64,000 nucleotides of DNA from Methylosinus sp. H3A (GTDB lineage: Bacteria; Pseudomonadota; Alphaproteobacteria; Rhizobiales; Beijerinckiaceae). The notes under the pieces were generated by a model. The model was not told where the DNA came from. It worked only from the letters and a program-made list of their open reading frames with translations, and made no database searches. The DNA is taken from NCBI RefSeq assembly GCF_015709455.1, contig NZ_JADNQW010000002.1, positions 1 to 64,000 of the forward strand. The letters run 5' to 3'. How positions within the stretch are numbered: position 1 is the stretch's first letter; each line of letters begins with the position of its first letter. This document shows positions 43,842 to 53,500 of this stretch, piece by piece. Made by a program: the position numbers and the translations under genes.

Positions 43842-44422
43842 CTAAGACGAGGCGATATCCTGCCAGCCGTGAAACAACGCTCTTGTTTCCGCCTCGAATG
43901 CAAAGTAGCAGCCGCCACCCGATATAGGTTGTCCGCGTTTCCTCGATATCGGTTCGCCCATGAGATCGCACAGAAGGAGCGTGCCGACTCCGCCGTGAGA
44001 GAAAATGCAGATGTTGCCTCCACCCTTTCGGCTCGCGACGCAATCCTCCACAGCTCCCCTGATCCGAGTCTGGGCATCAATCGCTCTCTCCCATCCAAGA
44101 ACGCCTCGAGCGGGCTGTCGAAGAAGCGAGCCACTATCTACCAGAAGCTGGGCGGTTCGAGGTATCCGTTCGATGAACGATCATTCTCACCGAGGCGCGC
44201 GTCGATCTTAAACGCAAGCTGCCGCTCCGCCTTCAGTGCTTCAGCGCAATCCGTCGCCTTCCGCTCGCTGCTTGTAAACACATCGCTCACGCTCGAGAGT
44301 TCAGGACGTGCGCAGAACGACTTGATGCGGGACCATCCTCTTTCCGAAAGTTGCCAGTCAGGCACGGGAATATCCGGATCGATGATAACTTCAGGATGGG
44401 TGGCGAAGTAGATGATTGTCAT
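43842..44422 (-). pseudogene. Histidine phosphatase family protein with frameshifts
   Basis: Reading the reverse strand, the first frame starts MTIIYFATHPEVIIDPDIPV, with the histidine of the phosphatase T-H-P variant of R-H-G. It continues to the ELSSVSDVFTSSERKATDCA block. It then breaks near 44140. A second frame has FFDSPLEAFLDGRERLMP. A third has GGGNICIFSHGGVGTLLLCD, with the second catalytic His. At least two frameshifts prevent a full product. Confidence 0.8.
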
Positions 44423-44776
44423 TCTGTTACCAATCTATTACCAATGTTGTTGTTGCAAAACTCCCAACTTTTTCGTTCGAGTATTGCGTCTGATGTTTTC
44501 TGCATCGCAGAATAGCGATTTTCGCGGTAGAATCCAGCGGATCATCGTGTTCACTCCACGCCCTGCTTCAAGGTAGGGTGATGGAGTAGAAGCATTGCCT
44601 GTCATCGTCGCTCACGGTCCGCCGGCCCCGCCGATTTCCCTCTACGGCCCGATATTCCCGCCGATTGCCGTATGACCGCAAGCGGCATGGCGAACCGCCG
44701 TTTCCACTCCATCGCCTGACATTGTTGCCGCCTAAAACAGCCGATCGCCGCACGGCGTCCGGCGGTAGGGCTTACG
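44423..44776. other. Gap with a repeat at the left edge of the resistance module
   Basis: No gene is seen. The right half contains a GC-rich direct repeat also found at 50.15 kb (next entry). The left half (44430-44560) is less GC-rich and holds the upstream region of the phosphatase remnant. Confidence 0.35.
44600..44680 (+). repeat. Boundary repeat, copy 1 (left edge of resistance module)
   Basis: The core GTCCGCCGGCCCCGCCGATT and a second CGCCGATTGCCG match the copy at 50109-50225 (GACCGCCAGCCCCGCCGATT ... CGCCGATTGCCG) in the same orientation. The weaker 5' part (TGTCATCGTCGCTCACGG) matches that of the other copies. The repeat may be a module boundary or a dispersed repeat of the donor. 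Confidence 0.5.
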
Positions 44777-45667
44777 CTACGCTTGTTCAGCTATTATTCT
44801 GGCGACACTCGCTAAAACGCTCTCCTGCGCCGTAGTGGAGCCTGGCGCGCTTCCGAGATAGGCGGCGACCACGATCGGCTCACGGCCGGGCGTCCAGATC
44901 ACACCAATATCGTTGGTGGAAATTCCCTCCCAAGTGCCGGGCTTGTTCGCTATGCGCCAACCGGCAGGCAGTCCGACGCGCAAGCGTCGCGTGGCCGCGT
45001 CCTTGGCCTCGACCATCCAACTCGTCAACCTTGCACGCGACGCTTCGGAAAGGGCGTCGCCCAATAGCAGCCGGCGCAATGTCCCGACCATGGCGCGGGG
45101 CGTCGTCGTATCGTGCGTTTCGCCCGGCTTTACGACATTGAGCGCCAATTCGAAGAGATCGGACCGCGTGACATGATCGCCGAGGGATCGCAGATAGGCA
45201 GTAAGAGCTGTCGGGCCGCCAAAACTGGTCAGCAACAGATTGGCGGCGGTGCTGTCGCTGACGGTGATAGCCGCCTCGCAAAGCGCCTCGATCGACATGC
45301 CTTCACGGCCGACATGAGGTTGGGTCGCCTTGTAAGGGGTCACCAAGTCACGCTCGGTGAAGACGATGCGCCGGTCGAGCCTTTCCTTTCCGAGGTCGAC
45401 GCGGGCCAGGACATGGGCGACGGCCAGCGCCTTCATTGTGCTGCACATGGCAAAGCGCTCGTCGATTCGGTTACCCATGATCCGACCGGTCGCACTATCC
45501 AATACGGCCACCCCCAACCGCCCACCGCTGCGCGCTTCGAGCTCCTCGAGCTCGGCTTCGATGCCTCGAGGGCTGCTTAAGGCATTGGAAGAGGTCAACA
45601 GCGGTGCTGCGACAGCCATTGTCATCGAGGCGATTGCGGTGCGACGGGTCAGGATTGGAGAAGACAT
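44777..45667 (-). CDS. Class A beta-lactamase with unusual motifs
   Basis: A 296-residue serine beta-lactamase. The leader contains twin arginines (ILTRRTAIASMTMAVAAPLL), suggesting Tat export to the periplasm. Motif 1 is FAMCSTMKALAVAHVL (S-x-x-K with the nucleophile Ser70 equivalent). The Ser130 loop is VSDSTAANLLLTSFGG, SDS instead of SDN. The omega loop has Glu-L-A-L-Asn in SDLFELALNVVKPG (Glu166/Asn170 equivalents). Motif 3 is KPG in IANKPGTWEG where most have KTG or KSG. Cys69 is present but no Cys238 partner is obvious. The core is complete and the gene is probably functional; substrate range is unknown. Confidence 0.9.
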   Translation of the reverse strand: MSSPILTRRTAIASMTMAVAAPLLTSSNALSSPRGIEAELEELEARSGGRLGVAVLDSATGRIMGNRIDERFAMCSTMKALAVAHVLARVDLGKERLDRRIVFTERDLVTPYKATQPHVGREGMSIEALCEAAITVSDSTAANLLLTSFGGPTALTAYLRSLGDHVTRSDLFELALNVVKPGETHDTTTPRAMVGTLRRLLLGDALSEASRARLTSWMVEAKDAATRRLRVGLPAGWRIANKPGTWEGISTNDIGVIWTPGREPIVVAAYLGSAPGSTTAQESVLASVARIIAEQA

Positions 45668-45713
45668 GCAGTTTCCATACTATGTGCCCATTCCGGTGAA
45701 AGGATGATACCTC

Positions 45714-46283
45714 TTGAAGAATCGACTTGTCGTGATTTCCGGCTGTTCGGGCGCAGGGAAGTCGACCCTCCTGGCCGAGTTGAGGGCTCGCGGCCATGTT
45801 GTCGTGGAAGAACCCGGTCGCCGCATCATCGCCGAGGAAACGGCCAGCGGTGGCGGCGCATTGCCGTGGGGCGATCTCGTGATGTTTCTGCGTCGCGCGA
45901 TCGACATGGCGCTGGCGGACCACGTGGCGGCGGTGGAGCATAAGGGCTGGGTGTTCTTCGATCGCGGCATTGTCGACGCAGCATCGGCATTGGAAGCTTT
46001 GACCGGCGAACCGGTCCTGCGTCCGTTGTGTATGACGCATCGCTATCATCGCCGCGTATTCATGGCGCCGCCTTGGCCCGACATCTATGTGACCGAAACG
46101 GATCGCAAGCACGGGTTCGATGCGGCAGTGGTGGAGTATCACCGCCTCATGGAGACCTATCCGGCACTGGAGTATGAGGTGTTGGACCTGCCGAAGAGCA
46201 CTACGGCGGCGCGTGCCGATTTCGTGCTGGCCTCCCTGGATGGCATGAACGCGGCGGACGGACGAAGCCAAGCGGCGTCATAG
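45714..46283 (+). CDS. AAA_28-type ATPase/kinase
   Basis: A 189-residue P-loop protein: KNRLVVISGCSGAGKSTLLA (Walker A), then VVVEEPGRRIIAEETASGGG and WVFFDRGIVDAASALEALTG with an acidic DR pair. It resembles AAA_28 nucleotide kinases of unknown substrate. The start is TTG, with AAAGGA about eight bases upstream. It is divergent from the beta-lactamase gene across 46 bp, so their promoters overlap. A role as a resistance phosphotransferase is possible but not shown. Confidence 0.78.
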   Translation: MKNRLVVISGCSGAGKSTLLAELRARGHVVVEEPGRRIIAEETASGGGALPWGDLVMFLRRAIDMALADHVAAVEHKGWVFFDRGIVDAASALEALTGEPVLRPLCMTHRYHRRVFMAPPWPDIYVTETDRKHGFDAAVVEYHRLMETYPALEYEVLDLPKSTTAARADFVLASLDGMNAADGRSQAAS

Positions 46284-46345
46284 GACTGTAGCGCAGACGT
46301 AGTTCTCATCTTTGTCGGACATGGCCCGCCGTCGCGCGGGCTACC
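46284..46345 (+). repeat. Boundary repeat, copy 2 (after the AAA gene)
   Basis: This begins right at the AAA gene stop with GGACTGTAGCGCAGACGTAG, TTCTCATC and CATGGCCCGCC. It aligns with GGGCTATAGCGCAAACCTAG (copy 3) and GGGCTATAGCGTAAACTTGT (copy 4). It is the most diverged of the four. Confidence 0.4.
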
Positions 46346-46545
46346 GCGCAAAGACAGTTCATGCCGGAACCAGCTTACCGCAACGTTCGCAAAGAAGTAT
46401 TGCCCATATTCGTGCGGACCTTGCAAAAAATCCAAATATTCCTATTTTGAGCGCGATTAACTTCGAAAATTGGAGACACCATCGACATGGACTTGAACCT
46501 CGCCGCCTTCACCCCCCTTGGTTTCGCTGCGAGAAGTTCTATCCC

Positions 46546-48129
46546 ATGCCTGCATCCGTCTCTCTGTCCGGCCTGTCCTGGTCCACTCCTGACGGCACGC
46601 CACTTTTCACTGACGTCAACCTGACCTTCGGCCCTGAATGCACCGGAATCGTCGGACGCAACGGGACCGGCAAGAGCACGCTTCTGCACCTTATCGCAGG
46701 CGATCTGCAACCGGCCTCGGGTCAGGTGCGGGTCACCGGCTCCATTGCAATGATGCGGCAGGACGCGATAGAGCGCCCGGATGAGACCATTGCCGATCTC
46801 TTCAGTGTTGCTGACGCGCTCCATCTGCTTGACCGGGCCGAGGCGGGACTTGCAGATGCCGCCGAACTAACCGACGCGGACTGGACACTGTCCGAGCGGA
46901 TCGAGACCGCGTTGTTGCGTTGCGGCCTTTCCGTCGAGCCGCAGACCCCGATGATAACGCTCTCTGGTGGCCAGCGCAGCCGCGCAGCACTTGCCGCATT
47001 GATCTTTGCCGAGCCGGATTTCCTGTTGCTGGATGAGCCGACGAACAATCTCGACCGTGTTGGGCGCAGGGCGGTGATCGACCTTATCCGAGGCTGGACC
47101 GGCGGGGCGATCATCGTCAGCCATGATCGCGAGCTTCTGGAGGAAATGGACGCCATTGTCGAACTAACGTCGCTCGGCGCGACCCGTTATGGCGGGAACT
47201 ACAGTGCTTTCCGGCAACGGAAGGATGGCGAACTGGACGCGGCTGCGCGCGGCCTGGTCCATGCGGAGAAGACCCGCGTCGATGTCGCTCGCCGCGCGCA
47301 ACAGGCCGCCGAGCGCAAGGCCCGCAAGGACAGCGCCGGACATAGGGCGCGGGCGAAGGGCGATCAACCGAAAATCCTGATGGATGCCGCTAAGGGCCGG
47401 GCCGAGGCTTCGGGCGGAGCCGGCGCCCGCTTGCGCGATGCCCAGCGCGAGGCGGCAGACGAGGCCCTGATCGCCGCCCGTGAGAAGGTCGAGGTCCTGC
47501 AACCCCTGCGTATGGACATTCCCTCGACCGACCTTCCGCCCGGCAAGACGGTGCTGCGGCTGGACGGTGTGAGCGGCGGATATGATCCCGACCGCCCTGT
47601 TATTCGCGATCTGTCGCTGACTATTACCGGCCCCGCGCGTATCGTCATTGCCGGGCCGAACGGCAGCGGAAAGACCACGCTTCTTAAAATGATCACGGGT
47701 CAGATCGAGCCGCAGCGCGGGCTGGTGGATCTGATGGTTCCGTTCGCGCTGCTGGATCAGCATGTGGGGTTACTCGATCCGGCGCGGACCCTGCGCGAGA
47801 ATTTCCTGCGCCTGAATCCTGCGGCGGATGCCCATACGGCCCATGTGGCGCTGGCCCGCTTTGGCTTCCGCGCAGGCGACGCCTTGCGCCGCACGGGCGA
47901 ACTGAGCGGAGGCGAGCGCCTGCGCGCGGGTCTCGCCTGCGCCCTTGGGGCCGTGCCGCCACCCATGCTGCTGATCCTGGACGAGCCTACCAATCACCTT
48001 GATCTCGACAGCATCGCGGCGCTGGAAGTCGCGCTGGCGGCCTATGACGGGGCGGTTCTGGTGGTCAGCCATGACGAGGCATTTTTGACGGCGCTGCGCC
48101 CGAACAGCGCCATTGAGTTGCCGGGATGA
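46546..48129 (+). CDS. ABC-F family ATP-binding protein
   Basis: A 527-residue soluble protein with two ABC nucleotide-binding domains and no membrane segment, the ABC-F layout. Domain 1 has GIVGRNGTGKSTLLHLIAGD, signature LSGGQRSRAALAALIF and LLLDEPTNNLDRVG. Domain 2 has IVIAGPNGSGKTTLLKMITG, signature ELSGGERLRAGLACAL and LILDEPTNHLDLDSI. The linker (about 235-330) is Ala/Arg/Lys-rich and charged. ABC-F proteins work on the ribosome, and many protect it from macrolides, lincosamides or phenicols. The start is the ATG at 46546, where homology begins; 260 bp of leader precede it and could hold an attenuator. Confidence 0.92.
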   Translation: MPASVSLSGLSWSTPDGTPLFTDVNLTFGPECTGIVGRNGTGKSTLLHLIAGDLQPASGQVRVTGSIAMMRQDAIERPDETIADLFSVADALHLLDRAEAGLADAAELTDADWTLSERIETALLRCGLSVEPQTPMITLSGGQRSRAALAALIFAEPDFLLLDEPTNNLDRVGRRAVIDLIRGWTGGAIIVSHDRELLEEMDAIVELTSLGATRYGGNYSAFRQRKDGELDAAARGLVHAEKTRVDVARRAQQAAERKARKDSAGHRARAKGDQPKILMDAAKGRAEASGGAGARLRDAQREAADEALIAAREKVEVLQPLRMDIPSTDLPPGKTVLRLDGVSGGYDPDRPVIRDLSLTITGPARIVIAGPNGSGKTTLLKMITGQIEPQRGLVDLMVPFALLDQHVGLLDPARTLRENFLRLNPAADAHTAHVALARFGFRAGDALRRTGELSGGERLRAGLACALGAVPPPMLLILDEPTNHLDLDSIAALEVALAAYDGAVLVVSHDEAFLTALRPNSAIELPG

Positions 48130-48140
48130 CCGTTTTTCCC

Positions 48141-48169
48141 CGCGAGCGGTCGCGTCAAGATCGCTCGCG
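48141..48169 (+). terminator. Hairpin after the ABC-F gene
   Basis: CGCGAGCG and CGCTCGCG form a perfect 8-bp stem around a 13-base loop, followed by TTCTTC. It lies 12 bases after the ABC-F stop. The T-run is weak, so it may act as a partly efficient terminator. Confidence 0.55.
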
Positions 48170-48193
48170 TTCTTCACAAAGGTGTCGCGCCCG

Positions 48194-48262
48194 AGAGGGC
48201 TATAGCGCAAACCTAGTGATCATCACTATCGTTCGTGGTCGCCACCCTGCCGATTGCCATGC
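48194..48262 (+). repeat. Boundary repeat, copy 3 (after the ABC-F gene)
   Basis: GAGGGCTATAGCGCAAACCT, then CATCACTATCGTTCGTGG and GCCACCCTGCCGATTGCC. The first block is nearly identical to copy 4 after the marR gene. Position and orientation relative to the preceding gene are the same in copies 2, 3 and 4. Confidence 0.5.
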
Positions 48263-48325
48263 AGAAGGAGGCTCGGGCGGCGGGTGCCCAATTCGAAGAA
48301 ATAATTGGGCCGACAGGCGAGTCGT

Positions 48326-48346
48326 AAAAGGGCCGTAGCAAGGCCC
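48326..48346 (-). terminator. Terminator of the reverse-strand MFS gene
   Basis: On the reverse strand GGGCC-TTGCTAC-GGCCC is followed by TTTT, a standard intrinsic terminator directly downstream of the MFS stop. On the forward strand it also lies beyond the ABC-F gene and could stop convergent transcription. Confidence 0.6.
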
Positions 48347-48352
48347 CTATCA

Positions 48353-49498
48353 TCAGAGGGGAAGGAAGAGACGGTCGCCGGGACGAAAGCGCGCGGCGAT
48401 GAGCGCGAGCGCAAGGCACAATCCCGCCATTAACCACCATGCCGGGGTGAGGTCCGCCAGATGCTGGCGCAGCAGTCCAGCAACCAGCGGCAGCGCGGCC
48501 GCCAGGACATAGCCGCCGCCCTGGACGAAACCGGCGAGCGCGCTTGCCTGATCGGGATCCTCACCGTGATCCATTGCGACGATCAGCGAGAGCGGGAAGA
48601 GCGCGCCAATGCCGAGCCCCGCCAGCGACGCCGCCGCCCATGCAAGCTGCAGTGGCGCGACGCAGAGGCAGAACATTCCCGCCAGCAGCGCTGCAATTGC
48701 AGTGAACAACACGGCGCGACGATCCGGCGATCGATCGATCCATAGCGACACGGCAAAGCCTGCGACCACCTCCGCCAGTGTGACGGCTCCGAGCATCGCG
48801 CCGGCCGCCTGCTCGGACCAGCCGAGCTGGGTATAGAAGGGCGGCAGCCAGGCGAGGACGAGCGTATAGGCCCCCGTGCCGAGGCCGAAAAAGAGCATCA
48901 ACAACCAGGCGCGCGGCGCACGGTGCACCGAGCGGCGTTACACCGATCTCACAATCCCTTGCGACCCCTGCGCCACCAGAAGCCAGATGCCCAGCCCGAG
49001 GAGAGCTGGCAGCGCCCAGATGCCCAGCGCGGTCGGCCAGCCCCAGACCTGCCCGATCCAGGCGCAGGCCGTACTGGATATTAACGCTCCTCCCATGATC
49101 GCGGTGGAGTAGAAGCCCATCTGGCGTCCACTGTGTACACCAGCCCGGCGGCGGATGACGCCCGGCATCAACGCCTGGTCGATGGCGATGCCGACACCGC
49201 CGATGATGGCGGTCAACACCAGCGCCACTGCCTGCGGCCATACCCAGCGGGCCAGGCAGGCAAGGAGAATGAGCACGACACCGGAGGCGATGCCTGCCCG
49301 CTCTCCCATCCATCCGCGCAGCTACGCCGTCCCCAGCAGGCAGATGCCCATCAACAACACCGGGAACGTGGTCAACAGACTCGCGCCGATGTCGCCAAGG
49401 CCCGTGTCGCTCTGGATCGCGTCGAGCAGTGGGCCGACCGAGGCCAGTGCCGGGCGCAGATTGATGCCGACGAGCAGGATTGCGGCCAGAAACAGCAT
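48353..49498 (-). pseudogene. CynX/NimT-type MFS transporter, nonsense and frameshift
   Basis: The reverse strand starts MLFLAAILLVGINLRPALAS, then LLTTFPVLLMGICLLGTA-stop. A TAG interrupts at about residue 64 (family: GAxAxRL), and the same frame continues LRGWMGERAGIASGVVLILL. Near 48935 the frame shifts and goes on as MHRAPRAWLLMLFFGLGTGA, then YTLVLAWLPPFYTQLGWSEQ to the end. N-terminal INLRPALASVGPLL is the CynX family signature. The full gene would have about 380-390 residues. It is divergent from marR and was presumably its target. Confidence 0.82.
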
Positions 49499-49562
49499 CC
49501 GACCTGATGTTTCGGACGGTCTCCGCGCGTTATGCCCTTGTCAGGGTCGCCGCTTCCGATAT

Positions 49563-49580
49563 TATCTCTATATAGAGATA
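49563..49580. promoter_or_regulatory. MarR-type operator, perfect 18-bp palindrome
   Basis: TATCTCTATATAGAGATA is a perfect palindrome in the 100-bp spacer between the divergent MFS and marR genes. It overlaps a possible -10 for the MFS gene, and a second palindrome lies just to the right. This is the expected arrangement for MarR autorepression and repression of an efflux gene. Confidence 0.75.
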
Positions 49581-49585
49581 TATAT

Positions 49586-49597
49586 CTTGACGTCAAG
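49586..49597. promoter_or_regulatory. Second palindrome CTTGACGTCAAG with a -35-like hexamer
   Basis: CTTGACGTCAAG is a perfect 12-bp palindrome containing TTGACG on both strands. It could supply the -35 for the MFS promoter and may be a second MarR half-site pair. It sits only four bases before the likely marR start region. Confidence 0.5.
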
Positions 49598-49601
49598 CTA
49601 G

Positions 49602-50120
49602 GTGCGCGAAATGGACAGGGCTGCAATGGCTGCGGAACAATGGGCCCGAGAACGGCCGGATATCGATACTGGACCGATGGTGCTGCTGGGACGGCTGGGT
49701 GAAGCGGCGCTGTTGATCGCGCGGGATCGGCTCAATCCGCTATTTGCAGAATTCGGCCTGCAACCCGGCGAGTTCGACGTACTGGCGACGCTCCGGCGCA
49801 GTGGCGCACCGTATGCGCTCACGCCCACCGCGCTCTATGAAGCAGCGATGATCTCATCGGGAAGCATGACCAATCGTATCGACCGACTGGAGAATGCCGG
49901 GTTGGTCGAGCGGAGGTCCAATCCAGCGGATAAACGGGGAACGTTGGTGGCGCTTACGGCCGATGGTCTGGCGTTGATCGATCGCACGGTAGAGGCTCAC
50001 ATCGCAAATCAGCAAAGCATCGTCAGTGGTCTGAATGAGCAGGAGCGAGGCCAGCTTGCTGTGCTCCTCGGCAAACTGATCCGATTGCAGCAGAACGCTG
50101 GCGGCGTTAGAGGGCTATAG
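49602..50120 (+). CDS. MarR-family transcriptional regulator
   Basis: A 172-residue winged-helix regulator. It has LLIARDRLNPLFAEFGLQPG, FDVLATLRRSGAPYALTPTA and SGSMTNRIDRLENAGLVERR, with the wing SNPADKRGTLVALTADGLAL. This is the standard MarR fold of dimerisation helices and wing. GTG at 49602 or ATG at 49611 are both possible starts; there is no strong ribosome site. It likely represses itself and the divergent MFS gene. The MFS target is dead, so it is a relic regulator or works elsewhere. Confidence 0.88.
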   Translation: MREMDRAAMAAEQWARERPDIDTGPMVLLGRLGEAALLIARDRLNPLFAEFGLQPGEFDVLATLRRSGAPYALTPTALYEAAMISSGSMTNRIDRLENAGLVERRSNPADKRGTLVALTADGLALIDRTVEAHIANQQSIVSGLNEQERGQLAVLLGKLIRLQQNAGGVRGL

Positions 50121-50225
50121 CGTAAACTTGTTCTCATTATCATCGGGCGTGGACCGCCAGCCCCGCCGATTTCACGCTATGATGCGATTTTCCGCGCGAT
50201 GCCTACCCATCACCGCCGATTGCCG
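50109..50225 (+). repeat. Boundary repeat, copy 4 (right edge of resistance module)
   Basis: It overlaps the marR stop: GAGGGCTATAGCGTAAACTT, then CATCGGGCGTGGACCGCC, AGCCCCGCCGATTTC and CACCGCCGATTGCCG. The first part matches copy 3, the later part matches copy 1. It is the only copy with both halves well preserved. Confidence 0.5.
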
Positions 50226-50578
50226 CATAGGCGATCCAGGGAGAAATTTGAAACGATGTTGTTGGTAAAGACCGCCTGACCCACGACGGCGCGGTAATTC
50301 CCGACCGCAATCCAATTCAAAATGGGATCGACCACCAAATAGAGATGGTCCCGCGCCGGCAGGATCCTCGCTGCGATTTCAGCCACGGACGAGGAGCATG
50401 AGGCGGACATCGAAATCCGGCGTATCGAAGCCGGATTGGATTTACGCCGATTTCGCAATGCCGACGTATCAAGTCGTCCAAGACCTAGAGATCGCCAGCA
50501 TTCGCGCGATGCGCCGGCGTCGCCGTCGATGAGGCTCGAACCTCAGCGAGGCCTGCGCCCGTTTTGGACGGGCTACCT
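50226..50578. other. Gap between the resistance module and the RND operon
   Basis: A forward frame (EIEIRRIEAGLDLRRFRNAD) and a reverse frame of 82 residues cover parts of it; neither shows a family motif. No terminator was seen downstream of the RND gene. Confidence 0.3.
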
Positions 50579-53500
50579 TCACCATGAGTGCTCGCTCGAT
50601 ATGTCCCGCGCCACGGGAGCTCGAGGCTCGACAATTCGGTTCGGTCTGATCCGAAAAGCGCTCGAGACCGAGACGAAGAAAGCCGGTACGAAAAAGATTG
50701 CCAGAAGCGCCGCGCTGAGCATGCCGCCGACGACCGCCGTGCCGATCGCGATGCGGCTGGCCGAACCCGCGCCGGTCGCGAAGACGAGAGGCAGAGTCCC
50801 GGCCACGAAGGCGATGGACGTCATCAAGATCGGCCGCAGCCTCTCTCCGGCGGCGGCGATCGCGGCCTCCACCAGCGTGGCTCCATTGTCGAAGAAAGCT
50901 TTTGCGAATTCGACGATGAGGATCGCGTTCTTCACCGCGAGGCCGACCGTCGTGAGAAGGCCGACCTGAAAATAGACGTCATTGGCCAGTCCGCTGCTCA
51001 ATGTCGCCACGATCGCGCCGATGACGCCGAGCGGAACGACCAGTATGACAGAAAGAGGGATCGCCCAGCTCTCGTAGAGAGCGGCGAGACAGAGCAGCAC
51101 GACCGTCAGGGAGATGGCGTATAGCGCGGCTGTCTGCGAGCCGGATTTCTGTTCTTCATAGGAGAGGCCGGTCCATTCGTAGCCGACGCCCGGAGGAAGC
51201 TTCTCGATGAGGCGTTGCATCGCCGCCATGGCTTCACCCGTGCTATGGCCGGGCGCGGGAGCGCCGAGAATCTCAAAGGATGTGAGACCATTGTAGCTTT
51301 CCATTTTTTGCGGGCCCAATGTCCATGCGCCGTCGAGGAAGGCGTCGAACGGAACCATTTTGCCCGACGAGTTGCGCACGTGCCAACGCGCGAGGTCGCT
51401 CGGCGCCATTCGCGAAGCCGTGTCGCCCTGGACATAGACCTGCTTCACGCGTCCCGATCGCAAGAACTGATTGACATATTGCGAACCGAGAGCGCCCTGT
51501 ATGGTCGCGTTGAGGTCGCTCACCGAGACGCCGAGCGCGTTGGCTTTTTCGCGGTCGATCTTCAGCCGGTACTGGGGCGCATCTTCGAGCCCGTTCGGGC
51601 GCACGCCGGCAAGAGCGACGTCCTGCGCCGCCATTCCGAGCAATTGATCGCGCGCAGCGAGAAATTTGTCACGCCCGAGTTGGCCCCGGTCTTCGAGCTG
51701 AAGGTCGAAGCCCGTCGCATTGCCGAGCTCCATCACGGCCGGCGGCTGGAAAACGAAGACTCGGCCGTCGCGGCTCCCTGCAAAATGTTGCATCGCGCGA
51801 CCGGCGACAGCTGCGCCGCTCTGTCGTGGGCTGGGTCTTTCCGACCAATCCTTCAGCTTGATCGCCGCGAAACCGGCGTTCTGGGCCTGACCGGCGAAAT
51901 TGAATCCCGAGACGGTCAGCACCGATTCCACATTCTCCTTTTCGGCGGTCAGCAGGTAATCGGCCAGCTGCTTGTTCAATGCCGCCGTTTGTTCGGCGGT
52001 GGCTCCAGGCGGCATCGTCACTTGGCCGAAGAGGAGCGCCTGATCCTCGTCGGGAAGAAAGCCGGTCGGGATTCGGTTGAACAACACCACCGCCGCCACG
52101 GTGATCGCCATGAAGATCAGCCGGAACGCGCGCGGGCGCGCGATCAGATTGTGGACGCCGTTCTCGTAGCGCTCGGTGAGGCGAGCGAATGCGCGATTGA
52201 ACCATGCGAAGAAGCCGGCCCTGGGACCGTTTTCCCGCGCCGGCTCTTTCAGCAGCGCCGCGCAGAGAGCCGGGGTGAGAATCAACGCGACCAGCACGGA
52301 GAGCGCCATCGCCGACACGATCGTGACCGAGAACTGACGATAGATCACGCCGGTCGAGCCGCCGAAAAAGGCCATCGGCAGAAACACCGCCGAAAGCACC
52401 AGAGCGATGCCGAGGAGCGCTCCCGATATCTCGTCCATCGACGCGCGCGTGGCGTCTCGCGGCGACAAGCCCTTTTCGCTCATGAGCCGCTCGACGTTTT
52501 CGACGACGACGATGGCGTCGTCCACGAGGAGGCCGACGGCGAGCACCATTGCGAGCATCGTCAGCGTATTGATCGAATAGCCGAAGGCGGCGAGCACGCC
52601 GAATGTGCCGAGCAGCACGATCGGCACCGCGATCGTCGGAATGAGCGTCGCGCGAAAGTTTTGCAGGAAGACGAGCATGACCACGAAGACCAGCGCGACG
52701 GCCTCGAAAAGCGTCTTCACCACCTCCTCGATGGAAAGCGTGATGAAGGGCTCGGTGTCGAGCGGATAGGCGAGTTTAAGGCCGGGAGGGAAAAATGTTT
52801 CGAGACGGTCCAGCTCGGCGCGCACGGCTGCTTCCGTGGAAAGCTGGTTGGCTCCCGGGGCGAGCTTGAGCGCGAGAGCGCCGAAGGGCTTGCCGTTATA
52901 GAGCGATGCTGTCGAATAGGACTGCGCGCCGATCTCGACGCGCGCGACGTCCCTCAATCTCACCTGTGAGCCGCTCGGATTCACTTTGAGCAAGATGTTC
53001 TCGAATTGCTCGGGCGTTTCGAGTCGGGCCGGCCCGATGATGGCGGCGTCGAGCCGATTGCCTCGGCTGGCCGGCAGTCCGCCGAGCTCTCCTGACGAGA
53101 CTTGCACATTCTGCGCGGTGAGCGCGCTCGTGACATCGCCGACGGTCAGCGAATATTTGTTGAGCTTGTCCGGATCGAGCCAGATGCGCATGGCATATTC
53201 GGATCCGAACGAGGTGAAGTCGCCGACGCCGGTGATGCGCGTCAACGGATCCTTGAGGTTGGAAGAGACATAGTCGTCGATGTCGATGGCCGACATCGCG
53301 CCGTCCTCGGAATAGACGCCGACGATCATCATGAAGCTTTTGACGGATTTGTTGACCTTGATCCCCTGCTGGGTGACCTCGGTCGGCAGATTCGGCTGGG
53401 CGAGAGAAAGCTTGTTCTGAACTTGCACCTGCGCGATGTTCGGATCCGTGCCTTGCACGAATGTCAGGTCGATTTCCATCGATCCATTCGATTGGGCGGT

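Noticed and set aside
44600..50225. Integron cassette array with attC sites
   Set aside because: The repeats recur at gene ends, but no RYYYAAC/GTTRRRY core pairs, no integrase gene, and genes in both orientations were seen.
51215..52969. Forward open frame of 584 codons
   Set aside because: It is the antisense shadow of the RND permease; its His/Arg/Glu-rich composition has no family signature.
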